DNA of 64,000 nucleotides from Alkalicoccobacillus murimartini (GCF_030813245.1 NZ_JAUSUA010000003.1:372001-436000), one strand, 5' to 3'. Positions 8,818 to 16,803 are shown, counted from the first letter of the stretch. A program made the numbers and translations. The notes: generated by a model not told the origin, from the letters alone.

Positions 8818-8841
8818 GATGGCCACGGCCATCTTATTTTT
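8810..8841. terminator. Bidirectional terminator between rhodanese and kinase genes
   Basis: AAAATAAGATGGCC and GGCCATCTTATTTT form a nearly perfect stem with A/T-run flanks on both sides. Confidence 0.9.
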
Positions 8842-8854
8842 GTTGAAAAGATAT

Positions 8855-9490
8855 TTATTCGTGAGCATTTCTCGTTTTTTTATAACAGGTTGAAATACTA
8901 TTCAAAACAAATGCAGGTAATCGTTTCGGGAAAAATCGTTTGGAATAATAACGTGTAAAAGCCTGCTTCAAATCAAACCATTGGGTACACTGCTTTGTTT
9001 GCTTAAACCTGGCTACATCTATGACTTTAACAGAACCATCATTTGTTAAAATCAAGTTATGCAGATGGATATCTGAGGGATTAAGACCTGCTGAATAGGC
9101 TTCCTCAATGGCTAAATCAACTTGTTCTATCTGTTTCGAATCAACCACTTTACCTTGAACTAAACATTGAAAAAAGGTACTGCCCTCAATGTAGTCAATT
9201 ACTAGATAACCATCGCCTGACTCATGGAAAATGGGATAATGAGATGTACCAGATAACTGTTGATAGATATCTGCTTCCTGCACGGCAAGCTGTTCATAAG
9301 GCGGATAAAAAACCTTAAGTGCTTTATTTTCTCCCGGTAGCTTAAAAACATAGGCACTTCTGCCACTACCTACTAACGTAAGACTAGGGTCAAAGGCTAT
9401 AACTCGAGTATGTTTGCCTTGTTTGGCAAAGCGAACACTCTGAACAAGGCGCTTAACAGGGATACTTCGACAGTGCGCCTTTTTTTGCAT
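8855..9490 (-). CDS. Small protein-kinase-fold protein (YrzF-like)
   Basis: Ser/Thr-kinase-like protein of 211 aa. Visible elements: Gly-rich loop GSGRSAYVFK, Lys in ALKVF, hinge VIDYIEG, catalytic loop SDIHLHNLIL (D-x-H-x-x-N) and metal site VIDVARF in place of DFG. It keeps all nucleotide- and metal-binding positions but lacks much of the C-lobe, as in the bacillar YrzF family. The substrate is unknown. It starts 6 bp after the 41-aa peptide gene, and its ribosome site (AAGGGG) lies in the end of that gene, so translation is probably coupled. The whole unit lies behind a Mn2+ riboswitch. Confidence 0.82.
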   Translation of the reverse strand: MQKKAHCRSIPVKRLVQSVRFAKQGKHTRVIAFDPSLTLVGSGRSAYVFKLPGENKALKVFYPPYEQLAVQEADIYQQLSGTSHYPIFHESGDGYLVIDYIEGSTFFQCLVQGKVVDSKQIEQVDLAIEEAYSAGLNPSDIHLHNLILTNDGSVKVIDVARFKQTKQCTQWFDLKQAFTRYYSKRFFPKRLPAFVLNSISTCYKKTRNAHE

Positions 9491-9496
9491 GTGTAT

Positions 9497-9622
9497 CTAC
9501 CCCTTTTTAGGCTGTTTTCGTTTAGCTAGTTCTTGTTTTATACGAGGTAATACATGCTTTTCAGCCTCACGTATCCCCTTTTTGACCATTGGATGTCGCA
9601 GCAGCTTGATTAATTTAGACAT
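9497..9622 (-). CDS. Small cationic peptide gene, 41 aa, unknown function
   Basis: ATG 9622 to TAG 9497, behind a GAGGAG ribosome site at suitable spacing. The product starts MSKLIKLLRHPMVKK and ends KRKQPKKG. It is rich in Lys/Arg, probably an amphipathic helix, and has no signal peptide. I do not recognise the family. It is cotranscribed with, and probably coupled to, the kinase gene downstream. Upstream lie two terminator hairpins and a Mn2+ riboswitch, so expression may depend on manganese (inference). Confidence 0.7.
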   Translation of the reverse strand: MSKLIKLLRHPMVKKGIREAEKHVLPRIKQELAKRKQPKKG

Positions 9623-9644
9623 TCTTCCACTCTCCTCTCTTTAA

Positions 9645-9682
9645 TCAAAAGAAGACCTTAGCCACTGAGGCTAAGGTCTTCT
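9645..9682 (-). terminator. Second terminator-like hairpin of the Mn leader
   Basis: AGAAGACCTTAGCC and its perfect complement form a 14-bp stem around ACTGA; on the minus strand it is followed by a short T-run (CTTTTGA). It sits 28 bp before the 41-aa gene, leaving no room for another promoter, so the genes are reached only by readthrough. Confidence 0.75.
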
Positions 9683-9688
9683 GAATAT

Positions 9689-9727
9689 AAAAAGAGACCT
9701 TTGCCACACGCTAGTGACAAAGGTCTC
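9689..9727 (-). terminator. Riboswitch expression-platform terminator
   Basis: GAGACCTTTG pairs with CAAAGGTCTC (10 bp), followed by TTTTT on the minus strand. Its 5' arm is the same sequence that closes aptamer helix P1, so aptamer folding and termination exclude each other. Confidence 0.85.
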
Positions 9728-9811
9728 GCAAACAACAAATTTCTGTTGCCAGCAGTGCCGAGGGTGATATCCCTGTAATGACGACAGATGCTGAACTGCT
9801 ACTCCCCTTTG
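9718..9811 (-). ncRNA. Mn2+ riboswitch aptamer (yybP-ykoY class)
   Basis: Read on the minus strand, the element begins CAAAGGGGAGTAGC, continues with GTCGTCATTAC and a hairpin, and ends with TTGTTGTTTGCGAGACCTTTG. These match, in order and spacing, the conserved parts of the yybP-ykoY class (CAAAGGGGAGUAGC; GUCGUCA; UUAGCAAGACCUUU). Helix P1 is CAAAGG/CCTTTG. In the family Mn2+ docks the two side loops and stabilises P1, which here would prevent the following terminator and switch the genes on. Usual targets are Mn exporters (MntP, TerC, P-type ATPase); here none follows. An ORF covering this stretch is a shadow. Confidence 0.87.
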
Positions 9812-9832
9812 GGGTATTTGATTAGTATCGTT

Positions 9833-9861
9833 AGTATAGATCGATCCTAACGAGTCGTCAA
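9833..9861 (-). promoter_or_regulatory. SigA-type promoter of the Mn riboswitch unit
   Basis: Minus strand: TTGACG (9861-9856), 17-bp spacer, TATACT (9838-9833). The start point would fall about 10 bp before the aptamer. Confidence 0.75.
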
Positions 9862-9961
9862 TCATTTCTAGTGTTTTACACGATATCTTACAATTCCATC
9901 ATGAAATCATGCTCTCTAGTAGGACGATGAGGAATGGTGAGTCGGTGTATGAATATAAGCA

Positions 9962-10126
9962 TGGAAGAAGTCAAATGAACTAGAAGACATAGGTCTGAAG
10001 ATCCGAATTAAAGAGAAAGACATTAAAAAGGTTGAAGAAGATGATGATTTAGACGATGATGAGAAGAAGGATGAAATTGATAAAATAAATGATGATATGA
10101 ATGATCTTAGAGATCAACAGGATTAA
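9962..10126 (+). pseudogene. Acidic, coiled-coil-like ORF without a start codon (possible frameshifted small gene)
   Basis: An open stretch of 54 codons ends with TAA 10126 and reads as a charged helix (KEKDIKKVEEDDDLDDDEK, then KINDDMNDLRDQQD). It looks coding, and a terminator follows within 25 bp, but the frame has stops (TGA, TAA) just upstream and no ATG/GTG/TTG before its body. A neighbouring frame offers ATG 9952 or 9961 (MEEVK) that stops after a few codons; a single indel near 9975 would join them. It may be a decayed small gene. No family recognised. Confidence 0.35.
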
Positions 10127-10147
10127 TACGATCATTTTGATTTACCT

Positions 10148-10187
10148 GCTGTACCTAGTGTCCTTGTGACTGGTACAGCTTTTTTTG
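10148..10187 (+). terminator. Terminator before threonine synthase
   Basis: GCTGTACC and GGTACAGC pair around a 16-nt loop and are followed by seven to eight T. Confidence 0.8.
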
Positions 10188-10225
10188 AAGGGGAAAAGTA
10201 GACGAGTATTAGGGGAGGATTGGGT

Positions 10226-11440
10226 ATGAGATACAGCTATGTTTCGCATCTAGAATGTCCAAAGTGTGATTTGATTTATCGTAAAGATGAGGTGCATCAC
10301 CTATGTGAGTGCGGATCCCCTTTATTAGTTCGGTATGATTTAGAGGCACTGGGACGCGATATTAAGCCAGATGCTCTAGTTGAACGCGAACAAAACCTAT
10401 GGAGATACCACGAATGGCTACCTGTAGAGGATACGGCTAATGTAGTCAGTCTTGGAGAAGGTATGACTCCACTCGTGCCTATGGCGAAGCTTGGAAAAGA
10501 GATAGGTTTGTTTCATTTATATATGAAGGATGAGGGCATGGTGCCAAGCGGTTCATTTAAAGCTAGGGGAGCGGCCGTGGGTATCTCAAAAGCGAAGGAA
10601 TTAGGCGTGGAAGAGATTGCGATGCCGACGAATGGTAATGCAGGTGCTGCCTGGTCTTTATATGCCGCACGTGCAGGAATTAAGGCAACGATTGTGATGC
10701 CTGTAGATGCACCAGAAATTACGCGTAGAGAGTGTGTAGTGGCTGGGGCTAACCTTCATTTAATTGATGGATTAATTAGTGATGCTGGAAAAACTGTAGC
10801 CCAAGCTGTAAAAGATTTTGGTCTATATGATGCGTCCACATTAAAAGAGCCATATCGTATAGAAGGAAAAAAAACAATGGGCCTTGAACTGGCTGAGCAA
10901 ATGAATTGGGCGATGCCTAATGTCATTCTGTATCCTACTGGTGGTGGGGTTGGTTTAATTGGTATTTATAAAGCGTTATTAGAACTAAAAGAAATGGGCT
11001 GGATTGAAGGCAACCTGCCACGTTTAGTTGCTGTACAATCCACAGGATGTGCGCCTATTGTACAAGCTTGGCAGGATAAGAAATCTTCATCCGACTATTG
11101 GGAGAACTCAGAGACTCAAGCGTTTGGTATTAATGTACCAAAAGCTATTGGTGACTTTTTAGTCCTTGATGCAATTTATCAAACAAACGGCTGTGCGGTT
11201 GCGATTGACGATCAAACAATGCTCAAGGAGCTTCACACGATTGCGCAGATCGAAGGCGCTTTTATTTGCCCGGAGGGAGCAGCGGCGTTTGCTGCAGCTA
11301 GAGAGCTGAAGAATAAAGCGTGGATTGGCGAAGAAGAGACGGTGGTAGTCTTAAATACAGGTCAGGGGATTAAATATCCTGATACTGTTGAATCACATCC
11401 ACCTGTTTTAAAAAAGGGAGAGCCTTTAACACGACCTTAA
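10226..11440 (+). CDS. thrC: Threonine synthase with N-terminal zinc ribbon
   Basis: PLP enzyme converting O-phosphohomoserine to threonine; about 404 aa. The N-terminus is a zinc ribbon with CPKC and CECG, then the fold-type II core with PLP-binding Lys in PSGSFKARGA, substrate/phosphate residues in TNGNAGAA, and the glycine loop PTGGGVGLIG. This longer form differs from the about 350-aa ThrC of the hom-thrC-thrB operon, and hom and thrB are not next to it, so it may be a second copy. ATG 10226 has AGGGGAGG at 7 nt; the TTG four bases nearer is too close. A related PLP lyase cannot be fully excluded. Confidence 0.88.
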   Translation: MRYSYVSHLECPKCDLIYRKDEVHHLCECGSPLLVRYDLEALGRDIKPDALVEREQNLWRYHEWLPVEDTANVVSLGEGMTPLVPMAKLGKEIGLFHLYMKDEGMVPSGSFKARGAAVGISKAKELGVEEIAMPTNGNAGAAWSLYAARAGIKATIVMPVDAPEITRRECVVAGANLHLIDGLISDAGKTVAQAVKDFGLYDASTLKEPYRIEGKKTMGLELAEQMNWAMPNVILYPTGGGVGLIGIYKALLELKEMGWIEGNLPRLVAVQSTGCAPIVQAWQDKKSSSDYWENSETQAFGINVPKAIGDFLVLDAIYQTNGCAVAIDDQTMLKELHTIAQIEGAFICPEGAAAFAAARELKNKAWIGEEETVVVLNTGQGIKYPDTVESHPPVLKKGEPLTRP

Positions 11441-11450
11441 TGGATGGACG

Positions 11451-11482
11451 AACCGGTACAAAATTAACCTGTACCGGTTTTT
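11451..11482 (+). terminator. Terminator of thrC
   Basis: AACCGGTACA and TGTACCGGTT form a 10-bp stem with a short loop and T-run. Confidence 0.9.
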
Positions 11483-11492
11483 GATGTTTACA

Positions 11493-11524
11493 CAAAAAAA
11501 AAGCTGCCCGCACTGGGTCAGCTT
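11493..11524 (-). terminator. Terminator of the 23-aa peptide gene
   Basis: AAGCTG-CCC pairs with GGG-CAGCTT (one bulged base); the plus-strand A-run (11494-11502) gives a long T-run on the minus strand. Confidence 0.8.
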
Positions 11525-11551
11525 CTTAATATATGATTGCGATAAAACGTT

Positions 11552-11623
11552 TTAAAATACAAAGGATAGAACTGCACTAATTACTACAATAGCACCAATA
11601 ATCATTAGAATTGTACGAAACAT
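11552..11623 (-). CDS. Small hydrophobic membrane peptide, 23 aa
   Basis: ATG 11623 to TAA 11552, with an AAAGGATG ribosome site upstream and its own terminator 28 bp downstream. The product (MFRTILMIIGAIVVIS, then AVLSFVF) is a single membrane-spanning helix with one Arg near the N-terminus. Such peptides are common in bacilli as modulators of membrane complexes or toxins; no family is recognised. No antisense RNA of a type I toxin system is obvious. Confidence 0.6.
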   Translation of the reverse strand: MFRTILMIIGAIVVISAVLSFVF

Positions 11624-11780
11624 TTTTCATCATCCTTTCGCTTTTCTTACTCCTACAATTCCTTAATTCACAAAAATGAAACATGTAAATTAATCCCACT
11701 GATAAAATCAAGGCCATTCTGTTTATATTATGTAAAAGAAGGAAATAGAAAAGAACTGATAGATGAAGGCAGGCGAAAAG

Positions 11781-13208
11781 ATGGGAACAACCGTTGTTTG
11801 GTTTAGAAGAGATTTGCGAATACATGATCACACTGCCCTTTCAAAGGCATTACAATCTTTGACGAAGGGTGATCGAATTGTAGGATTATTTTTTATTCAA
11901 CCGAATTTAAATGAGTCATTTACAGCAAGACATGATTATTATTATGAGACATTAATGAAACATGTGGATCATTGTGAAGAGAACGGATTTCCGATCCATT
12001 TTGTAACGGGATCCCTTGAGGACGCATTTAGTCAGCTCAAAAATCAACTGACTGATCTAGATCAGCTCTATTTTAACGCGGACGAAACAGGCGGTGGGGC
12101 AGAAAGAGATCAGAAAGTAATCGATTTCTTTGATTCAACATCAGTTGCCGTTTACCCGTGTCTTGATCATACGATTCACGCAGCGGAAGAAGTAAAGAAG
12201 CAAGATGGAGATCTCTATAAAGTGTTTTCTTCTTACTATAAGCAGTGGCGTCAGTTAAATAAACCGTCGATCCAGCACGTTGATCTTGCGAAGTTGAAAG
12301 AGTACGCAACGGATCAAAGGGGAAAATTTAGCAGTGGTGCTGAAGCCTACAAGAACTTGATGGAAAGAAAAACGGGAAAATGGAAGTATGCCGGCGAGCA
12401 AGAAGGTCTTAAGCGGTTGGAGGACTTTACGCACTCGAAAATGTACGATTATCATAATAAGAGAGATTTTCCAGCCATATCAGGTACAAGTCTCCTATCC
12501 CCATACTTACGCACAGGAGCCGTTTCGACTCGTACTGTTTACCACACGATTGTGGATGAATTAGGTGAGCAAAACAATAGCGAAGGACCCGATACCTACA
12601 TTCAAGAGCTAGCTTGGCGTGACTTTTATAATATGATTTATTTCCAATATCCTGAAAGTAAAGATATGGAGCTGATTGAGAAGTATCGAGGAATGGATTG
12701 GAATGTTGATGAAGAGCTGTTACAGGCATGGAAAGAAGGAGTAACCGGGTATCCGCTTATTGATGCGGCGATGAAGCAACTAAATCAGATCGGATGGATG
12801 CACAATCGCTTACGAATGGCTGTCGCTTCATTTTTAACGAAGGATCTATTAATTGATTGGAGAGAAGGAGAGCGATATTTTGAGGAGCAGCTGATTGATT
12901 ATGAACCGGCTTCCAATATTGGAGGGTGGCAATGGGCGTCTTCTACTGGAACAGATGCAGCTCCATATTTTCGAATCTTTAACCCCACTCGTCAATCAGA
13001 ACGATTTGATGCAGAGGGAAATTTTATTAGAAAATACCTACCGCAACTGAAGGATGTACCTAAAAAATATATCCATACGCCTTGGAAGATGCCAAGCGAG
13101 ATGCAGGAAGAGGTGGGATGCAGGATCGGTGAGGATTATCCAAACCCAATTGTCGATCATGATACGATGCGCAAGCGTGCACTTGAGCTATATAAGGAGA
13201 AGGGCTAA
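11781..13208 (+). CDS. phr: Class I deoxyribodipyrimidine photolyase
   Basis: Light-driven repair enzyme that splits UV-induced pyrimidine dimers; about 475 aa. The N-terminal alpha/beta (antenna) domain starts TTVVWFRRDLRIHDH; the C-terminal helical FAD domain has TYIQELAWRDFY, GWMHNRLRMAVASFL, DYEPASNIGGWQW and FNPTRQSERFD, with the Trp residues used for electron transfer. The ATG at 11781 has an AAGGCAGG site at 7 nt; an in-frame ATG at 11763 has none. Single gene. Confidence 0.95.
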   Translation: MGTTVVWFRRDLRIHDHTALSKALQSLTKGDRIVGLFFIQPNLNESFTARHDYYYETLMKHVDHCEENGFPIHFVTGSLEDAFSQLKNQLTDLDQLYFNADETGGGAERDQKVIDFFDSTSVAVYPCLDHTIHAAEEVKKQDGDLYKVFSSYYKQWRQLNKPSIQHVDLAKLKEYATDQRGKFSSGAEAYKNLMERKTGKWKYAGEQEGLKRLEDFTHSKMYDYHNKRDFPAISGTSLLSPYLRTGAVSTRTVYHTIVDELGEQNNSEGPDTYIQELAWRDFYNMIYFQYPESKDMELIEKYRGMDWNVDEELLQAWKEGVTGYPLIDAAMKQLNQIGWMHNRLRMAVASFLTKDLLIDWREGERYFEEQLIDYEPASNIGGWQWASSTGTDAAPYFRIFNPTRQSERFDAEGNFIRKYLPQLKDVPKKYIHTPWKMPSEMQEEVGCRIGEDYPNPIVDHDTMRKRALELYKEKG

Positions 13209-13283
13209 TGTCTATAGTCAAATCGTTCGCTCACTTGCTATAATTAGGTAAAAGTCTCAACACGTAAGATTGAGAGGAATGCT

Positions 13284-14480
13284 ATGACACATACGACATC
13301 TCATGTTTTTCGCCAGCCTTTTCGTTCACTTGAGGAATTTGCAGAGATGATTAGTTACCACCTTCATTGTCCCGTGACGATTGAAGATGCGAATCATCAA
13401 CTGCTTGCTTATAGCACGCATGGAGATGGCGCAGATGAAGCAAGAATCTCTACGATTATTTCTCGTCGTGTTCCAGAAAAGCTAATCAATCGATTTTGGA
13501 AAGACGGGATTATTCCAACGTTAAATCAAACCCGACAGCCAGTTCGTGTCCCCGAGATACCCGAATTTGGGTTGGGTAGTCGGGTAGCCGTTTCCATCTG
13601 GAAGCATGAAGAGGTGCTTGGCTATATCTGGGTGTCAGATGATCAGCAAAGGCTTTTGGATGCCGAACTCGAGCTGCTAAAAGATGCAGCGGCAACAGCA
13701 AAAAAAGAATTACTTAAACGGAGCAGACAGCGTAAGAAAACGCATCAAAGCCGTCAAGAATTGTTGTGGCAGCTATTACTTGGTGAGCATACAGAAAAGA
13801 TTAAATCGGAACAGCACCTCGCCCAAGTTCAAGCAGATGAGACCGTATATATTAGTTTATTGGTCTTTGATGAACAGAACGAGGAATCGAAAAGACAGAT
13901 TGACTATATGGTGCAAGCTTCTTATCCAGACACGATTCCATTGTTCTTGTGGGATGATCGACAGTTGGTATGTTTGGTAAAGGCTGAGAAGGATGTAGAT
14001 CGTCATCAGTTTTTGAGAAAGCTAACAGGGAAACTACAAGAACGGTTTGTCATAAAGCAGAAGGAAAGTTGTTGTGGTTCTTATGTGCAGGGTTTTGATA
14101 GCATCTCTAAAAGCTATCAAGAAGCACTTCGTATCCTTGCCTTAAAGAAACGTTTTCCTGAAGAGTTGGATACGGCTCACGTGTATCAAGATCTAGGTGT
14201 ATTTAAATATGTGGAGCAATTAGACCGTTCAAATCATGTACACCCCGGAATCGGATTGATTCAGCAATACGATGCTAAACAAGGAACTCAGCTGTATGAG
14301 ACACTTGTTGTCTTCTTGAAAAGAGATGGGAATATGAATGAAGTGGCTAAACTACTTCATGTACATGCAAATACCTTAACCTATAGAGTCAAACGTCTTG
14401 AGAGTATAGGTTCTTTTTCGTTAAAGGATCCACTGCAGCGCATGGGTCTATATCTTGATATTATTATGATGGAACCGTAA
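13284..14480 (+). CDS. adeR: PucR/CdaR-family regulator, AdeR-like activator of ald
   Basis: Transcriptional activator of 398 aa. An N-terminal ligand-binding region (about 1-150) leads to a central GGDEF-like CdaR region and a C-terminal PucR helix-turn-helix (LHVHANTLTYRVKRLESI). In B. subtilis AdeR lies next to and activates ald in response to alanine; the same order here (adeR, then ald, same strand) supports the name. A TATAAT box lies at about 13242 and a GAGAGGAAT ribosome site precedes ATG 13284. Confidence 0.85.
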   Translation: MTHTTSHVFRQPFRSLEEFAEMISYHLHCPVTIEDANHQLLAYSTHGDGADEARISTIISRRVPEKLINRFWKDGIIPTLNQTRQPVRVPEIPEFGLGSRVAVSIWKHEEVLGYIWVSDDQQRLLDAELELLKDAAATAKKELLKRSRQRKKTHQSRQELLWQLLLGEHTEKIKSEQHLAQVQADETVYISLLVFDEQNEESKRQIDYMVQASYPDTIPLFLWDDRQLVCLVKAEKDVDRHQFLRKLTGKLQERFVIKQKESCCGSYVQGFDSISKSYQEALRILALKKRFPEELDTAHVYQDLGVFKYVEQLDRSNHVHPGIGLIQQYDAKQGTQLYETLVVFLKRDGNMNEVAKLLHVHANTLTYRVKRLESIGSFSLKDPLQRMGLYLDIIMMEP

Positions 14481-14565
14481 GTCATTTTGTTCGTTAAAAT
14501 AAACAACGTAATCCATGGATCTTTTGGAATTCTCACGATGCCAAATTGTCTTGCTTTTTCTATAC

Positions 14566-14571
14566 TATAAT
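14566..14571 (+). promoter_or_regulatory. Probable -10 box of ald
   Basis: TATAAT 33 bp before the ald start, with no good -35 at 17 bp, consistent with an activator-dependent promoter (AdeR). Confidence 0.45.
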
Positions 14572-14603
14572 TGGGAATAGTAGAGAGTGTAGGAGGAATG
14601 GAC

Positions 14604-15719
14604 ATGATTATTGCGATACCAAAAGAAATTAAAAACAATGAAAACCGTGTAGCCATTACACCTGCGGGAATTACAACCTTAGTAAATGGAGGACATCAGC
14701 TTTTTATTGAGGCTGGGGCTGGAGAGGGAAGTGGCTTCTCAGACGCCGAGTATGAATCGGCTGGTGCGACCGTTGCGGCAACTGCTAAGGAGACATGGCA
14801 GGTTGCTGAGATGATCATAAAGGTGAAAGAACCGCTAGAGTCGGAATATGAGTATTTCCGCACGGGGCTCATTCTGTTTACCTATTTGCATCTTGCAGCT
14901 GAACCAAAGCTTGCAAAAGCATTGGCAGATACAGGTGTCACAGCCATCGCGTATGAAACAGTGGAAGTGAATCGTACGCTTCCGTTGTTAACACCAATGA
15001 GCGAAGTCGCTGGACGTATGGCCACACAAATTGGTGCTCAATTTCTTGAGAAACCAAAAGGAGGCAAGGGCATCCTTTTAGGTGGTGTACCAGGAGTAAA
15101 ACGGGGAAAAGTAGCCATTATCGGTGGCGGAGTTGTCGGGACAAATGCGGCTAAAATTGCTGTAGGGCTCGGAGCAGACGTTACAATGCTTGATCTGAGC
15201 GCGGAACGATTAAGACAAATTGACGATCAGTTTGGTAGAGATGTTCATACGATTATGTCGAATCCGTTAAATATTGCTGCTGCTGTCCAAGAGGCAGATC
15301 TTGTCATTGGTGCGGTACTGATCCCCGGAGCTAAGGCACCAAAGCTTGTCTCAGAAGAGATGATCAAATCAATGAAAACAGGCAGTGTTGTTGTGGATGT
15401 GGCGATAGATCAAGGCGGTATTATTGAGACGGCTGATACAATCACGACACATGATGACCCAACTTACACGAAACATGACATCATTCATTACGCCGTAGCC
15501 AACATGCCAGGTGCAGTGCCTCGTACATCTACGATTGCCTTAACTAATGTTACAATTCCATATGCAAAGTTGATTGCTGATAAAGGGCCAAAACAAGCTC
15601 TTTTAGACAATCCATCCTTAGCCCTTGGTTTGAATGTTGCGAATGGTAAAATCACGTACGAAGCAGTCGCGCGTGATCTTGGTTATACCTATGCTACGTT
15701 AGATGAAGCATTCAGGTAG
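14604..15719 (+). CDS. ald: Alanine dehydrogenase
   Basis: NAD-dependent enzyme for reversible deamination of L-alanine to pyruvate; 371 aa, normal length. It starts [17 protein letters not shown], with substrate residues Arg15 and Lys near KVKEPL, His in TYLHLA, and the Rossmann loop [17 protein letters not shown] 14604 lies 7 nt after AGGAGG; ATG 14598 is too close. Used in alanine catabolism and sporulation in bacilli. Followed by a strong terminator. Confidence 0.97.
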   Translation: MIIAIPKEIKNNENRVAITPAGITTLVNGGHQLFIEAGAGEGSGFSDAEYESAGATVAATAKETWQVAEMIIKVKEPLESEYEYFRTGLILFTYLHLAAEPKLAKALADTGVTAIAYETVEVNRTLPLLTPMSEVAGRMATQIGAQFLEKPKGGKGILLGGVPGVKRGKVAIIGGGVVGTNAAKIAVGLGADVTMLDLSAERLRQIDDQFGRDVHTIMSNPLNIAAAVQEADLVIGAVLIPGAKAPKLVSEEMIKSMKTGSVVVDVAIDQGGIIETADTITTHDDPTYTKHDIIHYAVANMPGAVPRTSTIALTNVTIPYAKLIADKGPKQALLDNPSLALGLNVANGKITYEAVARDLGYTYATLDEAFR

Positions 15720-15729
15720 GGGAGAAAGT

Positions 15730-15758
15730 AGACCACATCTTAGATGTGGTCTTTTTTT
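15730..15758 (+). terminator. Terminator of ald
   Basis: AGACCACATCT and AGATGTGGTCT pair almost perfectly, followed by seven T. Confidence 0.92.
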
Positions 15759-15798
15759 GTTGCAAGCATTAGGAGGTTAATTAAATAAAAAACAAATA

Positions 15799-15827
15799 TT
15801 GACAAATGTAATTTATAATTGTATAGT
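15799..15827 (+). promoter_or_regulatory. SigA promoter of the padR-DUF2812 operon
   Basis: TTGACA (15799-15804), 17-bp spacer, TATAGT (15822-15827). The -10 lies inside the palindromic operator that follows. Confidence 0.85.
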
Positions 15828-15858
15828 TCGAGTATTGATATATCGACACTCGAACTAT
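15823..15858. promoter_or_regulatory. 36-bp palindromic operator, probably PadR autoregulation
   Basis: ATAGTTCGAGT (15823-15833) and ACTCGAACTAT (15848-15858) are perfect inverted arms; the centre holds the palindrome GATATATC. The site overlaps the -10 box and runs up to the ribosome site, so bound protein would block transcription. PadR-family repressors typically act this way on their own operon. Confidence 0.75.
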
Positions 15859-15873
15859 GGGGAGGAATCTTGA

Positions 15874-16179
15874 ATTAATCCATTATCAGAGCAAACCTAT
15901 TTAATATTACTGGCACTGTACAAGGAACCGCTTCATGGTTATGGGATTATAAAAGAAGTACTTTCACTAACCAATGAGATGGTTGAATTAGCTCCGGGAA
16001 CCTTATATGGCGTATTAAAAAAACTAGAAAAACAGTCGTATATTGTTACCTTAAAAGAGGAAGCAATGCGAAATAAAAAGACATATGCAATCACTGAGAA
16101 TGGCATAAAAATATTGGAGTTGGAGTATTTGCGCTATAAAAATTTAATAGAGTTTTCAAAAATGGTTATAAAAGATTAG
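15874..16179 (+). CDS. PadR-family transcriptional regulator with apparent ATT start
   Basis: Winged-helix regulator of about 101 aa: NPLSEQTYLILLALYKEP, LHGYGIIKEVL and ELAPGTLYGVLKKLEKQ are the standard PadR N-terminal helices and recognition region; YAITENGIKILELE is the wing. The frame is open back only to a TGA at 15871, and the PadR pattern begins right after it, at ATT 15874 (where relatives have Met). GGGGAGG (15859-15865) sits 8 nt before ATT, the ideal distance. ATG 15979 would cut off the DNA-binding half. So either ATT is used as start or the start codon is mutated. It overlaps no other gene and lies 9 bp before the DUF2812 gene. Confidence 0.82.
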   Translation: MNPLSEQTYLILLALYKEPLHGYGIIKEVLSLTNEMVELAPGTLYGVLKKLEKQSYIVTLKEEAMRNKKTYAITENGIKILELEYLRYKNLIEFSKMVIKD

Positions 16180-16188
16180 GGGGCAATC

Positions 16189-16758
16189 ATGAAGAATAAA
16201 AATAAGAAGACAGTGAGCAAACGATTCTCTTCATTCGAAAAAGAAGAAGAATGGTTACTGGAGATGTTCAAGAAGGGCTGGAAACTTAGTAAATATGACT
16301 CTGAAGAGTTTGATGAATCTACATATTCTTTTCAATTAACTAGCGAAACAGATGAAAGCATCATATATAGAATTGACTATAGGGAATTAAAAAATAAAGA
16401 AGAATATGATGAATATAAAGAGTTATTTAATGAGACAGGATGGACGATTCTTTCAAAAGGAAAAAACTATACTAAACATATATTCTATACTACATCTACT
16501 AATAAGAAAGATCATATTTTTTCTGATTCACTCTCCCTTGCAGGAAGGGAAAAGCGAAAGATGACTCACTCTCTCTTATATTTTATTATTACCTTATCAT
16601 TGTGCTTCATCTTAATTCTTTTATACTTCATCTTTAGACAGTCTGTTTTTATGGGAGTAGGCTTTATGACGTTTTTTGGTAGCTTCAAGTACTTACTTGA
16701 TTATTTAAAATGTAGAAAAACATTTAACGCCTATTCTAAAGCTGCAACGTTAGATTAA
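16189..16758 (+). CDS. DUF2812 membrane protein
   Basis: Protein of 189 aa with an N-terminal soluble DUF2812-type domain (about 5-110; pattern KRFSSFEKEEEWL, KKGWKL, YRIDYRELKNKEEYDEYKEL, TGWTILSKG) and two C-terminal transmembrane helices (about 128-170). DUF2812 genes are regularly paired with a padR gene, as here; the function is not established. Probably cotranscribed with and controlled by the PadR protein. Lower GC and more Lys/Ile codons than its neighbours. Confidence 0.85.
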   Translation: MKNKNKKTVSKRFSSFEKEEEWLLEMFKKGWKLSKYDSEEFDESTYSFQLTSETDESIIYRIDYRELKNKEEYDEYKELFNETGWTILSKGKNYTKHIFYTTSTNKKDHIFSDSLSLAGREKRKMTHSLLYFIITLSLCFILILLYFIFRQSVFMGVGFMTFFGSFKYLLDYLKCRKTFNAYSKAATLD

Positions 16759-16803
16759 TAGTCCCTTATCATTACCTTCTGATGGTATTTTGATTATAGA
16801 AAG

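Noticed and set aside
9671-9865. 64-codon ORF on the minus strand
   Set aside because: It lies over the riboswitch aptamer and terminators, has no ribosome site, and the RNA motifs explain the sequence.
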